Origin: Bin75 sp965212135
Lineage (GTDB): Bacteria; Nitrospirota; Nitrospiria; Nitrospirales; UBA8639
Length of the DNA: 64,000 nucleotides
Assembly (NCBI GenBank): GCA_965212135.1
Contig: OZ243044.1
Coordinates: 2,046,001 to 2,110,000 of the forward strand
Direction of reading: 5' to 3'
Of this stretch, positions 34,929-44,163 are shown piece after piece. The notes beneath the pieces were generated by a model. The model saw only the letters and a program-made list of their open reading frames with translations, ran no database searches and was not told where the DNA came from. A program made the position numbers and the translations under genes. Positions within the stretch are counted from its first letter, which is position 1. Every line of letters begins with the position of its first letter.

Positions 34929-37715
34929 ATGACTGCTTCTTCTATCGCACCGCCCATAATCAAAAACGCCTCACAGCGCCTCTGCGGGCGTAGTTTTGTC
35001 GCCCCCCCCCCCCCCCCCCCCCCACAAAATTCACGCCTGACCGCTAACGGCGGCGGCGCCGCAAACCTTGCTAAAACAGCATCCGCCCTCGCCCTGTTCG
35101 CCCTCGTTTTCACCTTCATCCCCGCCCACCACGCCGCAGCTCAAGCCCCGGACTTCGGCGGTGCCACCATCCCCAACCAGGCCTACACCCAGGGCACAAC
35201 CATCCCCACCCTGACCCTGCCGGCGGCCACCGGCGGCACCGCCCCGCTGGCCTACAGCCTTAGGCGGACGACCGGCCCGTTCAATTTCGCCGGGTTGACG
35301 TTTGACGCCGCCCCGGACGCACGGGTCTTGCAAGGCACACCCACCGAGGCAGGAGGCTCTTTTGTGACCTACACCGTAACCGACGCTGATAGCCGCACTG
35401 ACACCATAACTTTTACCCTCAACGTGCGGTCCGCGTTTAGTTTTGAATCGTCCACCAACCCTCCCCAGACCTATACCGTCGGCACCCCTGTCGCTTTTAC
35501 CCTGCCGGTGGCCACCGGCGGCACCGCCCCGCTGACCTACCAGATTACCCGAACGGGAGGGGGAGGTGTGCCGGATGGACTGACTTTTGTATCCGCCACC
35601 CGTATCCTGAGCGGCACCCCGACCACGGTACAGACCGCGACGGCCTATCGCTACTTCGTAACTGACAGTAACAACCTTGCTGCCTCTGGACTGAACCTAG
35701 TGATTACCATCCTTGAAGCGCAACCGCTCACCTTTGGCACCACCACCATCACCCCCCAAACCTACACCTCCGGCACCGCCGTCAGCGTAACCCTGCCCGC
35801 CGCCACCGGCGGCCATGGCGCAGTCACCTACGCCATCAACCCGCCCCTGCCCACCGGCCTGGCCTTTGACGGCACCACCCGCGTATTGGACGGCACCCCC
35901 ACCCTCACCGCCGCCCAAGCCGCAACCCCCCACACCTACACCGCCACCGACAGCGACCCCGCCGGCGCCAACACCGTGCAACTGCCTTTCACCATCGCCA
36001 TCATTGATGGCTCGCCAAACATCGTCGTCGCCGGCGGCCTGCGCATAACCGCCGGCGAAGGCGAAGTAGTCACCCTCGACGCCGGCGGCAGTAGCAACCC
36101 GGAAGGCCAGATCTTGACTTTCCTGTGGGCGCAGAACGCCGACGACGACATGCAGGTGACGCTATCCGGCGCAACCACCGCCACCCCCACCTTCACCGCC
36201 CCGGATGAGCGCACCACCCTGGAATTCATCCTCACGGTCACCGACGAAACCGGACGAACCGCTACCGCCACGCTCACCGTCAGCGTAGGCCGCAGCCAGT
36301 TTGACAACGTACACCGCACCATTCTCCCCGAAGTCACCAGGGCCATGATGGACACCACCGTCAGCGCCATTGCCCGGCGGACCGAACAAGCCGCCGCCGA
36401 CCATGACGCCTCCGCCGGCGCCACCTTCAGCCTGGGCGGGCAGTCCACCCTGGCGGACGTGTTGCAATCAAACGGGGAAGCCCTGACCACCGGCGCCTTC
36501 AATGTCAAATCCCTCCTGGGCCGCTCTGCCTTTGCCCTGCCGCTCAACCAAGCCGGCGGGCCGCTGGCCGGCGTCACCCTGTGGGGCAACGGCGCCTACC
36601 GCAACCTGTCCGGCAACAGTGCCACCGTGGACTGGGACGGCGACCTGTTCGGCGCCACCGTGGGCGGGGATGCCTGGCTGACCGACACCCTCTTGACCGG
36701 CCTGGCCGTCTCCTGGGCCGACGGCACCTTTGATTACACCGACCGCAGTGGTACCGACCCGGCCCCCGGCACCTATCAGGCCACCCTGACCAGCCTGCAC
36801 CCCTACGTCAGCACCAGCCTGCTGGACGGGCAGGTGACCCTCTGGGCCACCGGTGGCTACGGCTGGGGCGAAGTTGAAATCACCGACACCGCCGACCCCA
36901 CGGCCGAAGGCACCGTCACCGCCGACACCCGGCTGGCCACCGCCGCCGTGGGCGGCGCCGGCCGCCTGCTGAACCAGCCGGGCCTCCTGACCCCCGACGG
37001 CACCACCACGGTGCGGGTCAAAGCCGAAGCCCTGACTACGGCGATCAAAGCCGAGCAACAAGGCGACCGCCTGGCCGGCCTGACCACGGACGCCCGGCGG
37101 TTGCGGCTGACCCTGGAAGGCAGCCATGAGCAACCCTTACCCCATGGCGCCCACTTGACCCCCAGCGTGGGCGTGGGCCTGCGGCATGACGCCGGCGACG
37201 GCCGCACCGGCACCGGCGCGGAAGTCAGCGGCGGCCTGCGCTACGCCCATCCCGCCCTGCGGCTGACCCTGGAAAGCCGGGGCCGGGTGTTGCTCGCCCA
37301 TGGCGGCGACTACGACGACTGGAGCGTGAGCGGACGGGTGACCCTGGCGCCGGGCGCCCAGGGGCAGGGCCTGGCCGTCACGCTGGCCCCAACCTATCAA
37401 ACCACCACCAGCGCCAGCGGCCTGGCGCAGTTGTGGGAACAAGGCACGGCCAACCGCCCGGCGCCCAGCGGCCCGACCACGCCGCAGGGCCTCATGGACG
37501 CCACCGTCGCCTACGGGCTGCCGGTAGGCGACCACCTGCTGACACCCTACGGCGGGATGACCCTGGCGGCGGCGGATGCGCGCACGTACCGGCTGGGCAG
37601 CCGGGTCAGCTTAGCCCACCGGCTGAATATGAGCCTGGAAGGCGCCCGAAAAGGCGCGACGGGCACGATCCCGGTGGATCATGGCGTGCGGGTGCAACTG
37701 GAGTGGCACTGGTAA
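34929..37715 (+). CDS. Ig-repeat autotransporter-like surface adhesin, probably phase-variable
   Basis: A 928-residue protein. Residues 25-32 come from a run of 22 C bases. A delayed signal peptide follows (AKTASALALFALVFTFIPAH, ending AAAQ). Three putative Ig (He_PIG-like) domains come next, each with the pattern Q-Y-T-x-G-T, LPAATGG and LSGTP/LDGTP. A PKD-like domain (VTLDAGGSSNPEGQILTFLW) and a linker follow. The last 300 residues are an outer-membrane beta-barrel of autotransporter type with alternating hydrophobic strands, ending in an aromatic residue (QLEWHW). Codons strongly favour ACC, GCC and GGC, unlike the neighbouring genes, suggesting transfer. Likely exported to the surface for adhesion. 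Confidence 0.85.
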   Translation: MTASSIAPPIIKNASQRLCGRSFVAPPPPPPPQNSRLTANGGGAANLAKTASALALFALVFTFIPAHHAAAQAPDFGGATIPNQAYTQGTTIPTLTLPAATGGTAPLAYSLRRTTGPFNFAGLTFDAAPDARVLQGTPTEAGGSFVTYTVTDADSRTDTITFTLNVRSAFSFESSTNPPQTYTVGTPVAFTLPVATGGTAPLTYQITRTGGGGVPDGLTFVSATRILSGTPTTVQTATAYRYFVTDSNNLAASGLNLVITILEAQPLTFGTTTITPQTYTSGTAVSVTLPAATGGHGAVTYAINPPLPTGLAFDGTTRVLDGTPTLTAAQAATPHTYTATDSDPAGANTVQLPFTIAIIDGSPNIVVAGGLRITAGEGEVVTLDAGGSSNPEGQILTFLWAQNADDDMQVTLSGATTATPTFTAPDERTTLEFILTVTDETGRTATATLTVSVGRSQFDNVHRTILPEVTRAMMDTTVSAIARRTEQAAADHDASAGATFSLGGQSTLADVLQSNGEALTTGAFNVKSLLGRSAFALPLNQAGGPLAGVTLWGNGAYRNLSGNSATVDWDGDLFGATVGGDAWLTDTLLTGLAVSWADGTFDYTDRSGTDPAPGTYQATLTSLHPYVSTSLLDGQVTLWATGGYGWGEVEITDTADPTAEGTVTADTRLATAAVGGAGRLLNQPGLLTPDGTTTVRVKAEALTTAIKAEQQGDRLAGLTTDARRLRLTLEGSHEQPLPHGAHLTPSVGVGLRHDAGDGRTGTGAEVSGGLRYAHPALRLTLESRGRVLLAHGGDYDDWSVSGRVTLAPGAQGQGLAVTLAPTYQTTTSASGLAQLWEQGTANRPAPSGPTTPQGLMDATVAYGLPVGDHLLTPYGGMTLAAADARTYRLGSRVSLAHRLNMSLEGARKGATGTIPVDHGVRVQLEWHW
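35002..35023 (+). repeat. Homopolymeric tract of 22 C inside the adhesin gene
   Basis: A pure C run in codons 25-32, read as Ala then seven Pro. It is in frame as given. One base fewer leads to a TGA six codons on, and one base more leads to a TAA nine codons on, both before the signal peptide. Exact length may be affected by assembly. Confidence 0.9.
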
Positions 37716-37730
37716 GGACAGGAGTGAAGT

Positions 37731-37747
37731 GGCCGGCTCCGCCGGCC
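37731..37747 (+). terminator. Hairpin after the adhesin gene
   Basis: GGCCGGC-TCC-GCCGGCC forms a perfect 7-base stem 15 bases after the adhesin stop codon. No T-run follows. Confidence 0.45.
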
Positions 37748-37753
37748 CAGTTA

Positions 37754-37787
37754 GACGCTGGATGCCAGCCTGCGCGGGAATGACAGC
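37754..37787 (-). repeat. Dispersed repeat, copy A
   Basis: Read on the minus strand this is TGTCATTCCCGCGCAGG followed by CTGGCATCCAGCG, the same family as the copy at 61551-61583. The remaining 360-base gap (37716-38075) holds no gene that I recognise. It contains an AT-richer stretch around 37800-37990. Confidence 0.6.
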
Positions 37788-38075
37788 CGGGGTTTTGATG
37801 TGTCAAGTATATCATCTCCTTATTTTGGGCTGGTGCTGCGTGTGGGACGAATGGTCTCAACGGGGGCTTGGAGCCAGGTCGGTGGTATGCGGGGAATAGT
37901 CCGGTCAAAACGTTGTGTTTTTAGGTATGTAAATCCCTTCATATCAGACTTGCATATTCAAAAACCAACCTGTTGCGGGTGTGTGATTTCCGGTGACTGT
38001 TGTGTTTGGTCAAGAGGGGCCTGGCGTTGCCCGACGGTGTAACGGGCCGGTGAGCCGACCGTTGCCTTCCGCGTT

Positions 38076-39155
38076 CTACCGTTGAGACCGCGGCCGCGGC
38101 CCCATGGTGTGGGCTTCGTACTTCGCAATCAGGCGCGTGGCGTCGGGGTGAAGGGCCGGACGTTTGTCCCGCGCAATGTCGCGGGTGCGGAGGAGGGGCG
38201 TGACGGCGCCGGAGGGATCGAGATAGGCCGCGCGAAGAGGCACCGAACGATTGCGGTGATGGATCAGATGACAGGGCGTGGATCGAATGGAGTTGATCCA
38301 GACGGCCACTTCGTCGGGGTTGCCGATGGAGGCCGAGAGCAGGAGCAGGCGCGATTGCGCGGGGCAGAAAATAATCGTTTCTTCCCACACCACGCCGCGT
38401 TCCGGGTCGGCGATAAACTGCGATTCGTCCAGAATCACCAGGCCCAGCGTATCCAGCCGCATGTCAATCTCGCCGCCGGCGGCGTCGTACAGCAGGTTGC
38501 GCAGGATCTCGGTGGTCATAATCAGAATGGACGCTTGCGGATTGTCGCGCCGGTCGCCCGTGAGAATGCCCACGTTGTGCGATCCGAAAATCTGCCCGAA
38601 CTCGGTGAGCTTGGTGTTGGATAACGCCTTCAGGGGAGACGTGTAGATGACGGTTTGCTCGTCCGCGATGGCCCGTCGCATGGCTTCAATCGCCACGTAT
38701 GTTTTGCCGCTGCCCGTGGGCACGCTCAAAATCACGTCGCCGGTCGTCAGGTGTTCAACGGCTTCCTGTTGCCAGGCGTCCGGCGTAAAGGGTTGCGGCG
38801 GAGGAACGCCGATGCCTTCAAAGAGCGCTTCCGTGGTGATGGCCGGGTCCGTGACCGGCGCGCGGCGCGGCTCGCTCGGAGAGGGCGGGGATGGCGGCGC
38901 GTATGGCGATGGCTGGCCCCGTGGCTCGTCGCGCGGCGGGTGCGGCGGTTCGGAAACGGGTTGAGCCGGCTCGGTCGGGAAGGACGCCAGTTCAACGCCG
39001 ACTTGCGCGCGCTGCTCGGGTGACAGGTCGAGGATCGCGCGTATCAGCCGGGCCTTCCCCATTCGAAAATGCCGGGGTACGCGCTCCTTCGCCACGCGGC
39101 GCAACAGTCTGACCGGTAGCGCGGCCAGTTGTGCTGTCAGTTCGTCATTCGTCAC
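38076..39155 (-). CDS. Ski2-like DExH helicase, N-terminal half (RecA1 domain) as a separate gene
   Basis: A 359-residue protein starting at GTG 39155. Residues 1-60 are helical (SAP-like) and 60-105 proline-rich. The RecA1 domain follows: Q-motif region TPDAWQQEAVEHL, Walker A VPTGSGKT (145-152), motif Ia TSPLKALSN, Ib MTTEILRN, DExH box DESQ (243-246) and motif III SAS (274-276). It ends soon after the inter-domain linker, so motifs IV-VI are missing. These lie in the separate gene just upstream (39265-41127). The two products must pair to make an active RNA/DNA helicase, if they do. The gap between them is 109 bases. Confidence 0.85.
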   Translation of the reverse strand: MTNDELTAQLAALPVRLLRRVAKERVPRHFRMGKARLIRAILDLSPEQRAQVGVELASFPTEPAQPVSEPPHPPRDEPRGQPSPYAPPSPPSPSEPRRAPVTDPAITTEALFEGIGVPPPQPFTPDAWQQEAVEHLTTGDVILSVPTGSGKTYVAIEAMRRAIADEQTVIYTSPLKALSNTKLTEFGQIFGSHNVGILTGDRRDNPQASILIMTTEILRNLLYDAAGGEIDMRLDTLGLVILDESQFIADPERGVVWEETIIFCPAQSRLLLLSASIGNPDEVAVWINSIRSTPCHLIHHRNRSVPLRAAYLDPSGAVTPLLRTRDIARDKRPALHPDATRLIAKYEAHTMGPRPRSQR

Positions 39156-39264
39156 GTTGTGCCATCCGTCGCGCGGTGTCCGTCCGCAGCCGTTCCCGCG
39201 CCCGCAACGGGTTTCGGGGCTTCGCCGGCCCGTGGGCGGTCGCCCGTGTCCGCCCGTTCGCGTC

Positions 39265-41127
39265 TCATGGCAATTCCTGCAGGACGTCCCGCCGCATCAG
39301 GTCCATGGCCTGGTCCGCGATGCGGGCCAGCTCCGGATGCCTCGCTTTTAATCCGTGGATTTGCGAAAGATATTCCAGCGTTCTGGCCAGCAGCCGGTAC
39401 ACGTCCCCTTCCGCCATGGCGGTGGAGTGAATCAGGTCCTTCCAGGGCATGGCGGAGTTGGCGATCCACAATTCCGTCACGGACGCGACGTCCAACCGCA
39501 AGAGCGGCGGGGCTTCATGGGCGGCCAGCGAGTCGGCGACCTTCCTGACCTGTCCGAGGACCGACGCGAGGGACGGGTTGCGGCGGCGAAACGCCACCGG
39601 ACGGTCATCGTCGTGCGCGATGCCGGCCAGCACGCCGGTCAGGAACGACGGCTCAATCCTGTCAAACGCCCCCATTCTGATTAACTCCGTAATGAGCAGC
39701 GAATGATTGATGCGAATCAAGCGCGCCCATTCACCGTCGGCGGTCAGCCGGCACGCGGGCGTCAGGTAGCCGAACTGCTGCAGGACTTCGATATGCTGCC
39801 GGAAACGGTGCCAGAGATCGGTGCGCAGGGCGTGAATGGTTTTGGTGAGCCGTTGATGGTCCTGGCGCAGCCGCAGCGCCTGCGGATGATCTTTCTGGCA
39901 GGCGGGACGGGACGGGCACGTCGGACAGGGAAATTCGTCGCTCAGCGTTTCCGCCAGCAGCGGGTTTTCGGCCGCGTCCCGCTCCACTCGAATAGGCAGG
40001 CGCCGTAATCGGGCGGGAAGATTTTCCAGTGTTTCGCTCGCGCGCGTCAGGCTGCGGGAGGTGCTCCACGGAAATTTGCGGGTTTCCGCAACGTCAATGA
40101 CCTCGTCAAGTACGGCGGTGACCGCACTGGCGGGATATTCCACGATGCGCCCGTGACTGCGAACCACGGTCAGCATGGCCTGGCCGTGGCCGCGGCTGTG
40201 GTATTGACGCAGAACCACCGCGCGGGTTTTGGACAGTTCAATCAGGCGGCCCGGCGTGAGAAAAGGCAGTTGTGCGAAGACTTCCGGCGATTCGCGCCGC
40301 GTGTGCGGGCGGGCGCGCGAAGAGCGGCGTTTTTTCGCCAGGCCGAACGACTGCCACAGGCTGATCCAGTCGGCGCATTCCCGCTGGCCGTAGTCCTTCA
40401 GTTGCGCTTCGGCGGCGTCCAGTTTTGTTTCGTAGGCGTCGGCGCGTTGATTGAGTTGAAATTGCGCAAAGCTCTTTTCCAGAATGGGCTGAATGTGATC
40501 AATCGTATGCGCTTTCAGAAGATTCAGCACCATGGGATAGGAAATAACAAATTGACTGTCAATCGGTTCCGGGGTGCTCGTGAGTCCGGCGGCGATATGG
40601 CCGATGTTGATATACGGCGACGGCGTGACCACCACGAAGCCCACGTAATCTTTGCCACGCCTTCCGCCGCGACCGGCGAGCTGCTGAATTTCGCTCACGC
40701 TCAATTCCGCAAAGTCGCGGCTCTTGCGGACGTTTGATTGGGTCACGACGACGGTTCGGGCGGGAAAATCCACCCCGGCGGCCAGGGTGGTGGTCGCGAA
40801 GACGGCGTCCAGACAGCCTTGGCGCATGAGTTCTTCAATGGCGATTTTCCAGGACGGCAGATGGCCGGCATGGTGCGCGGCCACCCCGTAGGCTTGCACC
40901 GTGGGAATCAGGGGGTGGTTGGCGATACTGGGATACTCGGCGATCATCCGGTCCAGCACGGTTGTGATGGCCGCCGACCGCCGGGCCGGAATGGGGATGC
41001 GTCGGTGCGCAAAGCAGTCAATGGCTTCGTCGCAGGCTCGCCGGGAGGTCAAAAAGACAATCGCCGGGGTCAGATTCCGGTGACGAAGGGTCTCGAGCAG
41101 GTCAACTGGGTGAATGGCGGGCGGCAT
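39265..41127 (-). CDS. Ski2-like helicase, C-terminal half (RecA2 and accessory domains) as a separate gene
   Basis: A 620-residue protein. It begins at the natural inter-domain junction: motif IV AIVFLTSRRACD (residues 22-33), AYGVAAHHAGHLP (79-91), motif V VFATTTLAAGVDFPA (109-123) and motif VI QQLAGRGGRRG (148-158). A winged-helix/ratchet region and a helical C-terminal domain like that of DOB1/Mtr4 helicases follow. A cysteine cluster CPTCPSRPAC lies at about residue 385 and may bind metal. No RecA1 motifs are present. It is transcribed before the RecA1-bearing gene, so domain order is inverted relative to a normal helicase. The ATG at 41127 fits the fold; a GTG at 41136 is also in frame. 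Confidence 0.85.
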   Translation of the reverse strand: MPPAIHPVDLLETLRHRNLTPAIVFLTSRRACDEAIDCFAHRRIPIPARRSAAITTVLDRMIAEYPSIANHPLIPTVQAYGVAAHHAGHLPSWKIAIEELMRQGCLDAVFATTTLAAGVDFPARTVVVTQSNVRKSRDFAELSVSEIQQLAGRGGRRGKDYVGFVVVTPSPYINIGHIAAGLTSTPEPIDSQFVISYPMVLNLLKAHTIDHIQPILEKSFAQFQLNQRADAYETKLDAAEAQLKDYGQRECADWISLWQSFGLAKKRRSSRARPHTRRESPEVFAQLPFLTPGRLIELSKTRAVVLRQYHSRGHGQAMLTVVRSHGRIVEYPASAVTAVLDEVIDVAETRKFPWSTSRSLTRASETLENLPARLRRLPIRVERDAAENPLLAETLSDEFPCPTCPSRPACQKDHPQALRLRQDHQRLTKTIHALRTDLWHRFRQHIEVLQQFGYLTPACRLTADGEWARLIRINHSLLITELIRMGAFDRIEPSFLTGVLAGIAHDDDRPVAFRRRNPSLASVLGQVRKVADSLAAHEAPPLLRLDVASVTELWIANSAMPWKDLIHSTAMAEGDVYRLLARTLEYLSQIHGLKARHPELARIADQAMDLMRRDVLQELP

Positions 41128-41375
41128 GAATGACACGCATTGTAGCAAGATCGCGCGGGCGGCACAAAGGCAGGCGCGCGTGCGCGGCGGAACGCGCCGG
41201 TTCGCATTTGACACGTTTTTTGACGCGGTGTTAGCGTGCCGGGCGTTGCGCCGCAGGGGAACCGGGGAACGGAAGAGGCGTTGGCCGTCGTTCCGCGACC
41301 GCCCGCGGCGTCCCCGTCGCGTGTTCCCGCTCGTCTATTGTCCGCGCGCCGCCGCGTTTTGCACAAGAGGAACGA

Positions 41376-42563
41376 ATGACCGTCAACCCGATGTTTGTCC
41401 TGCTGTGCGGCGTCGGGTTTTGCGGCTTTGCCAGCTATAACGTGGTTCGCATGCCGGCCCTGGCGCCGTTTGCCGAAGCCCTGGGCGCGGGGCCGGTGGC
41501 GGTGGGGTTCATTGTCGCCGCGTCAACCATGACGGGCGTGTTTCTCAAACTTCCGGTTGGCGCGCTGTCCGACGTGGTCAACCGGTCGCACGTCATGCTG
41601 ATTGGCGTCGTCGCCTTTGCGTTGCCCCCCTTTATCTATCCCATGGTGCAGACGCTGGAGGCGCTCACGCTGTTGCGGGTCGTCCATGGCGTGGCGACGG
41701 CCGTCTTTATGCCGTTGGCCCTCGCCACGGTCGCGGCGATGTATCCCGCGTCGCGGGGCGCGGCCTTGGGATGGTACACCGCGGCCGTGCAGGGCGGGGC
41801 GCTGTTGGGTCCGATGCTGGGCGGGGCGCTGGTCGAGACGGTCGGCTATACGGAAACGTTTCTCACGAGCGGGGGATTCGGGCTTGCCGCGCTCGCGCTG
41901 TATCTGGTGTTGTGGCGGCGCGCGCCCGCTCCGTCGGTCTCGACGGGGGAGGCGCGCGCCGTCGCGGCGAACGTGGTGCGGGGATTGCGGATGGTGTTGG
42001 GGCATGCGCAGATGGTGGTGACGAGTGTGGCCGAAGCCGTCAAGATGGTGGCGAACGGGGCGCTGATGGCGTTTCTGCCGTTGTACGGGCTGTCCATCGG
42101 GTTGAGTTTGGCGGAAGGCGGGCTGTTGTTCGGGATACAGGGACTCACGTCGTTTGTCTCCAGGCCGGTGATGGGATGGGTTTCGGACCGGGTCGGACGA
42201 CGGCCGTTGATCGCCGCGGGGTTGCTCATTGGCGGGGCCGCCGTCATGGCCATTCCCCAAACCGTCCACGTGGGCTGGTTGTTCCTGTGCGCGGCGACGG
42301 TCGGCTTTGGCGAAGCCGTGATCACGTCGTCATCCGCCGCGCTGATCGCCGATTTGGGAGACGCCCGCACCATCGGCGCGGGCATGGGACTGCGCGGCAC
42401 CATCATGGATATCGGTCATGCCGGCGGACCGGTGGCGGCGGGTGTGCTTGTGGCGGTCATCGGCTATACTGGCGCCTTCACCATTATCGGAGGCCTCCAA
42501 TGGCTTGCGGCGGTCGGGTTCTGGGCGCTGACCGGCCGGCGACCGGTCGCGCAACCGGGCTGA
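41376..42563 (+). CDS. Major facilitator superfamily transporter
   Basis: A 395-residue protein with 12 predicted membrane helices. The MFS loop motif between helices 2 and 3 is GALSDVVNRSHVMLIG and its repeat between helices 8 and 9 is GWVSDRVGRRPLIAAG. GAGGAA precedes the ATG at 41376. It is divergent from the helicase pair. The substrate cannot be read from sequence; the general form resembles drug or sugar exporters of the DHA1/Bcr type. Confidence 0.88.
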   Translation: MTVNPMFVLLCGVGFCGFASYNVVRMPALAPFAEALGAGPVAVGFIVAASTMTGVFLKLPVGALSDVVNRSHVMLIGVVAFALPPFIYPMVQTLEALTLLRVVHGVATAVFMPLALATVAAMYPASRGAALGWYTAAVQGGALLGPMLGGALVETVGYTETFLTSGGFGLAALALYLVLWRRAPAPSVSTGEARAVAANVVRGLRMVLGHAQMVVTSVAEAVKMVANGALMAFLPLYGLSIGLSLAEGGLLFGIQGLTSFVSRPVMGWVSDRVGRRPLIAAGLLIGGAAVMAIPQTVHVGWLFLCAATVGFGEAVITSSSAALIADLGDARTIGAGMGLRGTIMDIGHAGGPVAAGVLVAVIGYTGAFTIIGGLQWLAAVGFWALTGRRPVAQPG

Positions 42564-42600
42564 CGCCGCCGGCGGGGGACGGCACAAAGGAGAGCGGCGC

Positions 42601-42738
42601 ATGGACGCGGGTATGACAACGAGTGACGTCGTCATCGGGGTGCTGGCCGCGGCGGGAGTGGTCGTGCTGGTCGCGGTCTTTCTGGTTGTGTGTCGCATGG
42701 TGTTTTTCGGCGACGGGAAGGACAAGCCGGATGTTTAG
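42601..42738 (+). CDS. Small single-pass membrane protein, 45 residues
   Basis: Starts MDAGMTTSDVVIGVLAAAG, then a membrane helix (VVVLVAVFLVVCRMVFF) and a short charged tail ending GDGKDKPDV. AAGGAGAG lies 6 bases before the ATG, a strong ribosome site. Its last 8 bases overlap the ribE start. The codon pattern and translational coupling to ribE support a real gene. Family not recognised. Confidence 0.7.
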   Translation: MDAGMTTSDVVIGVLAAAGVVVLVAVFLVVCRMVFFGDGKDKPDV

Positions 42739-43387
42739 CGGCCTTGTCGAAGAAATGGGCGTGATCCAGTCCCTGACGCGGGGGCCGGCGGGTGCGCGCC
42801 TGTCCATTTTGGCGCGGGTCGTTCTCAAGGATCTGCGGCTCGGTGACAGCGTGAGCGTGTCCGGGGCCTGTTTGACGGTCGCCGACGTCGGCGAGACGGA
42901 TTTTTCGGTTGACGTGTCAACGGAAACCCTGAACGTCACCACGCTGGGCGCGCTCACGGCGGGCGCCGCAGTCAACCTGGAACGGGCCTTGATGGTAAAC
43001 GAGCGTCTCGGGGGGCATCTTGTGACGGGGCACGTTGATGGAACGGGCATCCTGCGTGAGCGCGCCCGGCAGGGCAATACCGTGCTGCTGACGTTCGACG
43101 CGCCGGAATCCGTTCTGCCCTACTGCGTTCACAAAGGCTCGCTGACGGTGGACGGCGTGAGTTTGACGATTAACGCGGTGTCGGAGCGGCGCGTGTCCGT
43201 GGCGGTGATTCCCCATACGGCCGGGGTCACCACGCTTGGAACCGTCCGGACCGGCGACGCCGTCAATCTGGAGTCGGACCTGATCGGGAAATACGTCGAG
43301 CGGTTGCTTCGGCACAGCGGCAGGCTGCCGGAATCACCGGCGCCGGCCATTGACCGCGACTATCTGCGGACACGCGGGCTGCTCTGA
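42731..43387 (+). CDS. ribE: Riboflavin synthase, alpha chain
   Basis: A 218-residue protein of two tandem lumazine-binding barrels. The N-terminal MFSGLVEEMGVI and its MFTG-like equivalent, the two SVSG-C-LTV / TVDG-V-SLT repeats (VSVSGACLTVADV and LTVDGVSLTINAV) and GGHLVTGHVDG are all present. It converts two lumazines into riboflavin. No FMN riboswitch or other rib gene is adjacent, so it lies outside the usual rib operon. Confidence 0.95.
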   Translation: MFSGLVEEMGVIQSLTRGPAGARLSILARVVLKDLRLGDSVSVSGACLTVADVGETDFSVDVSTETLNVTTLGALTAGAAVNLERALMVNERLGGHLVTGHVDGTGILRERARQGNTVLLTFDAPESVLPYCVHKGSLTVDGVSLTINAVSERRVSVAVIPHTAGVTTLGTVRTGDAVNLESDLIGKYVERLLRHSGRLPESPAPAIDRDYLRTRGLL

Positions 43388-43398
43388 CGCCGGTCCCG

Positions 43399-44163
43399 TC
43401 ATGCGCGCCGCGCCGGTCCGTGCCGCTCTCGAAGGGTGCGGTACACGTATTCGGCAAGCGGTTCCAGATTGCGGACGTCCGCCTCGTTGTACGCGCACAA
43501 GGTCTCGCCCGCCCGTTCGTCTCCGGCCTGCCAGGCGTTCCACAGATTGACGGCGTCCCATCCGTCCAGGCCTTGCACGTCCGTTGACCGGGTCAGGCCG
43601 AGTTCGGCTTCAATCCGTTTCAGCCCGCCCCGCAGCCCCAGGCGTCTGGCGGCGAAGCACAGATCGAAATGCGCGTGGGTGAGTTTCAGGCGCGGGTAGC
43701 TCGCGCACAGATACGGCAGATCAAAGCCCGACCCGAAAAACGTCACAATCAGGTCATAGTTCGACAATTCCTCTTGCAGGCGTTCCTCGGTCAGGTTGTG
43801 ATGCCGAATCAGCGTGGTCATCGTGCGACGGCCGTACAACCCCACAAGGGTGACGTCGCCGTGTCCGATGGGCCGGCCGTTGGTTTCAATATCCAGAAAC
43901 ACGGTTCGCGCGCGAAAGGCTTCAAAGAACCGCCAATGCTCGTGCGCCTTGAACCGCCCGGCCACGCGCCGCCAGCGGGCGTGCCGGAAATCGTCCCACG
44001 TGTCTTGCACCGCGCGATCATAGAGCGCCTTGCGCGCGGGACCGATCGTCGGGACGGTGGCGGCGGCGAGAAAATGCCGCCAGTGAGTCAGGCCGCGATC
44101 CCACAGGCCCCGTTCCGTGGCGGCTCCGATGCCGTTGAGAAAAATAAATGAGTGTTCCAGCAT
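43399..44163 (-). CDS. YprB-like RNase H-fold exonuclease
   Basis: A 254-residue protein of the ribonuclease-H-like DEDD type. Exo I is VFLDIETNG (D91, E93), Exo II FGSGFDLPYLCASYP and Exo III CAYNEADVRNLEPLAEY. This matches proteins called YprB or RNase_H_2, thought to be 3'-5' nucleases. It is convergent with ribE, with an 11-base gap. Substrate unknown. Confidence 0.85.
   Translation of the reverse strand: MLEHSFIFLNGIGAATERGLWDRGLTHWRHFLAAATVPTIGPARKALYDRAVQDTWDDFRHARWRRVAGRFKAHEHWRFFEAFRARTVFLDIETNGRPIGHGDVTLVGLYGRRTMTTLIRHHNLTEERLQEELSNYDLIVTFFGSGFDLPYLCASYPRLKLTHAHFDLCFAARRLGLRGGLKRIEAELGLTRSTDVQGLDGWDAVNLWNAWQAGDERAGETLCAYNEADVRNLEPLAEYVYRTLRERHGPARRA

Noticed and set aside
41128..41375. 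A gene in the divergent space between the helicase pair and the MFS transporter
   Set aside because: Open frames there are short and arginine-rich with no motif or ribosome site. It is best read as a promoter region.
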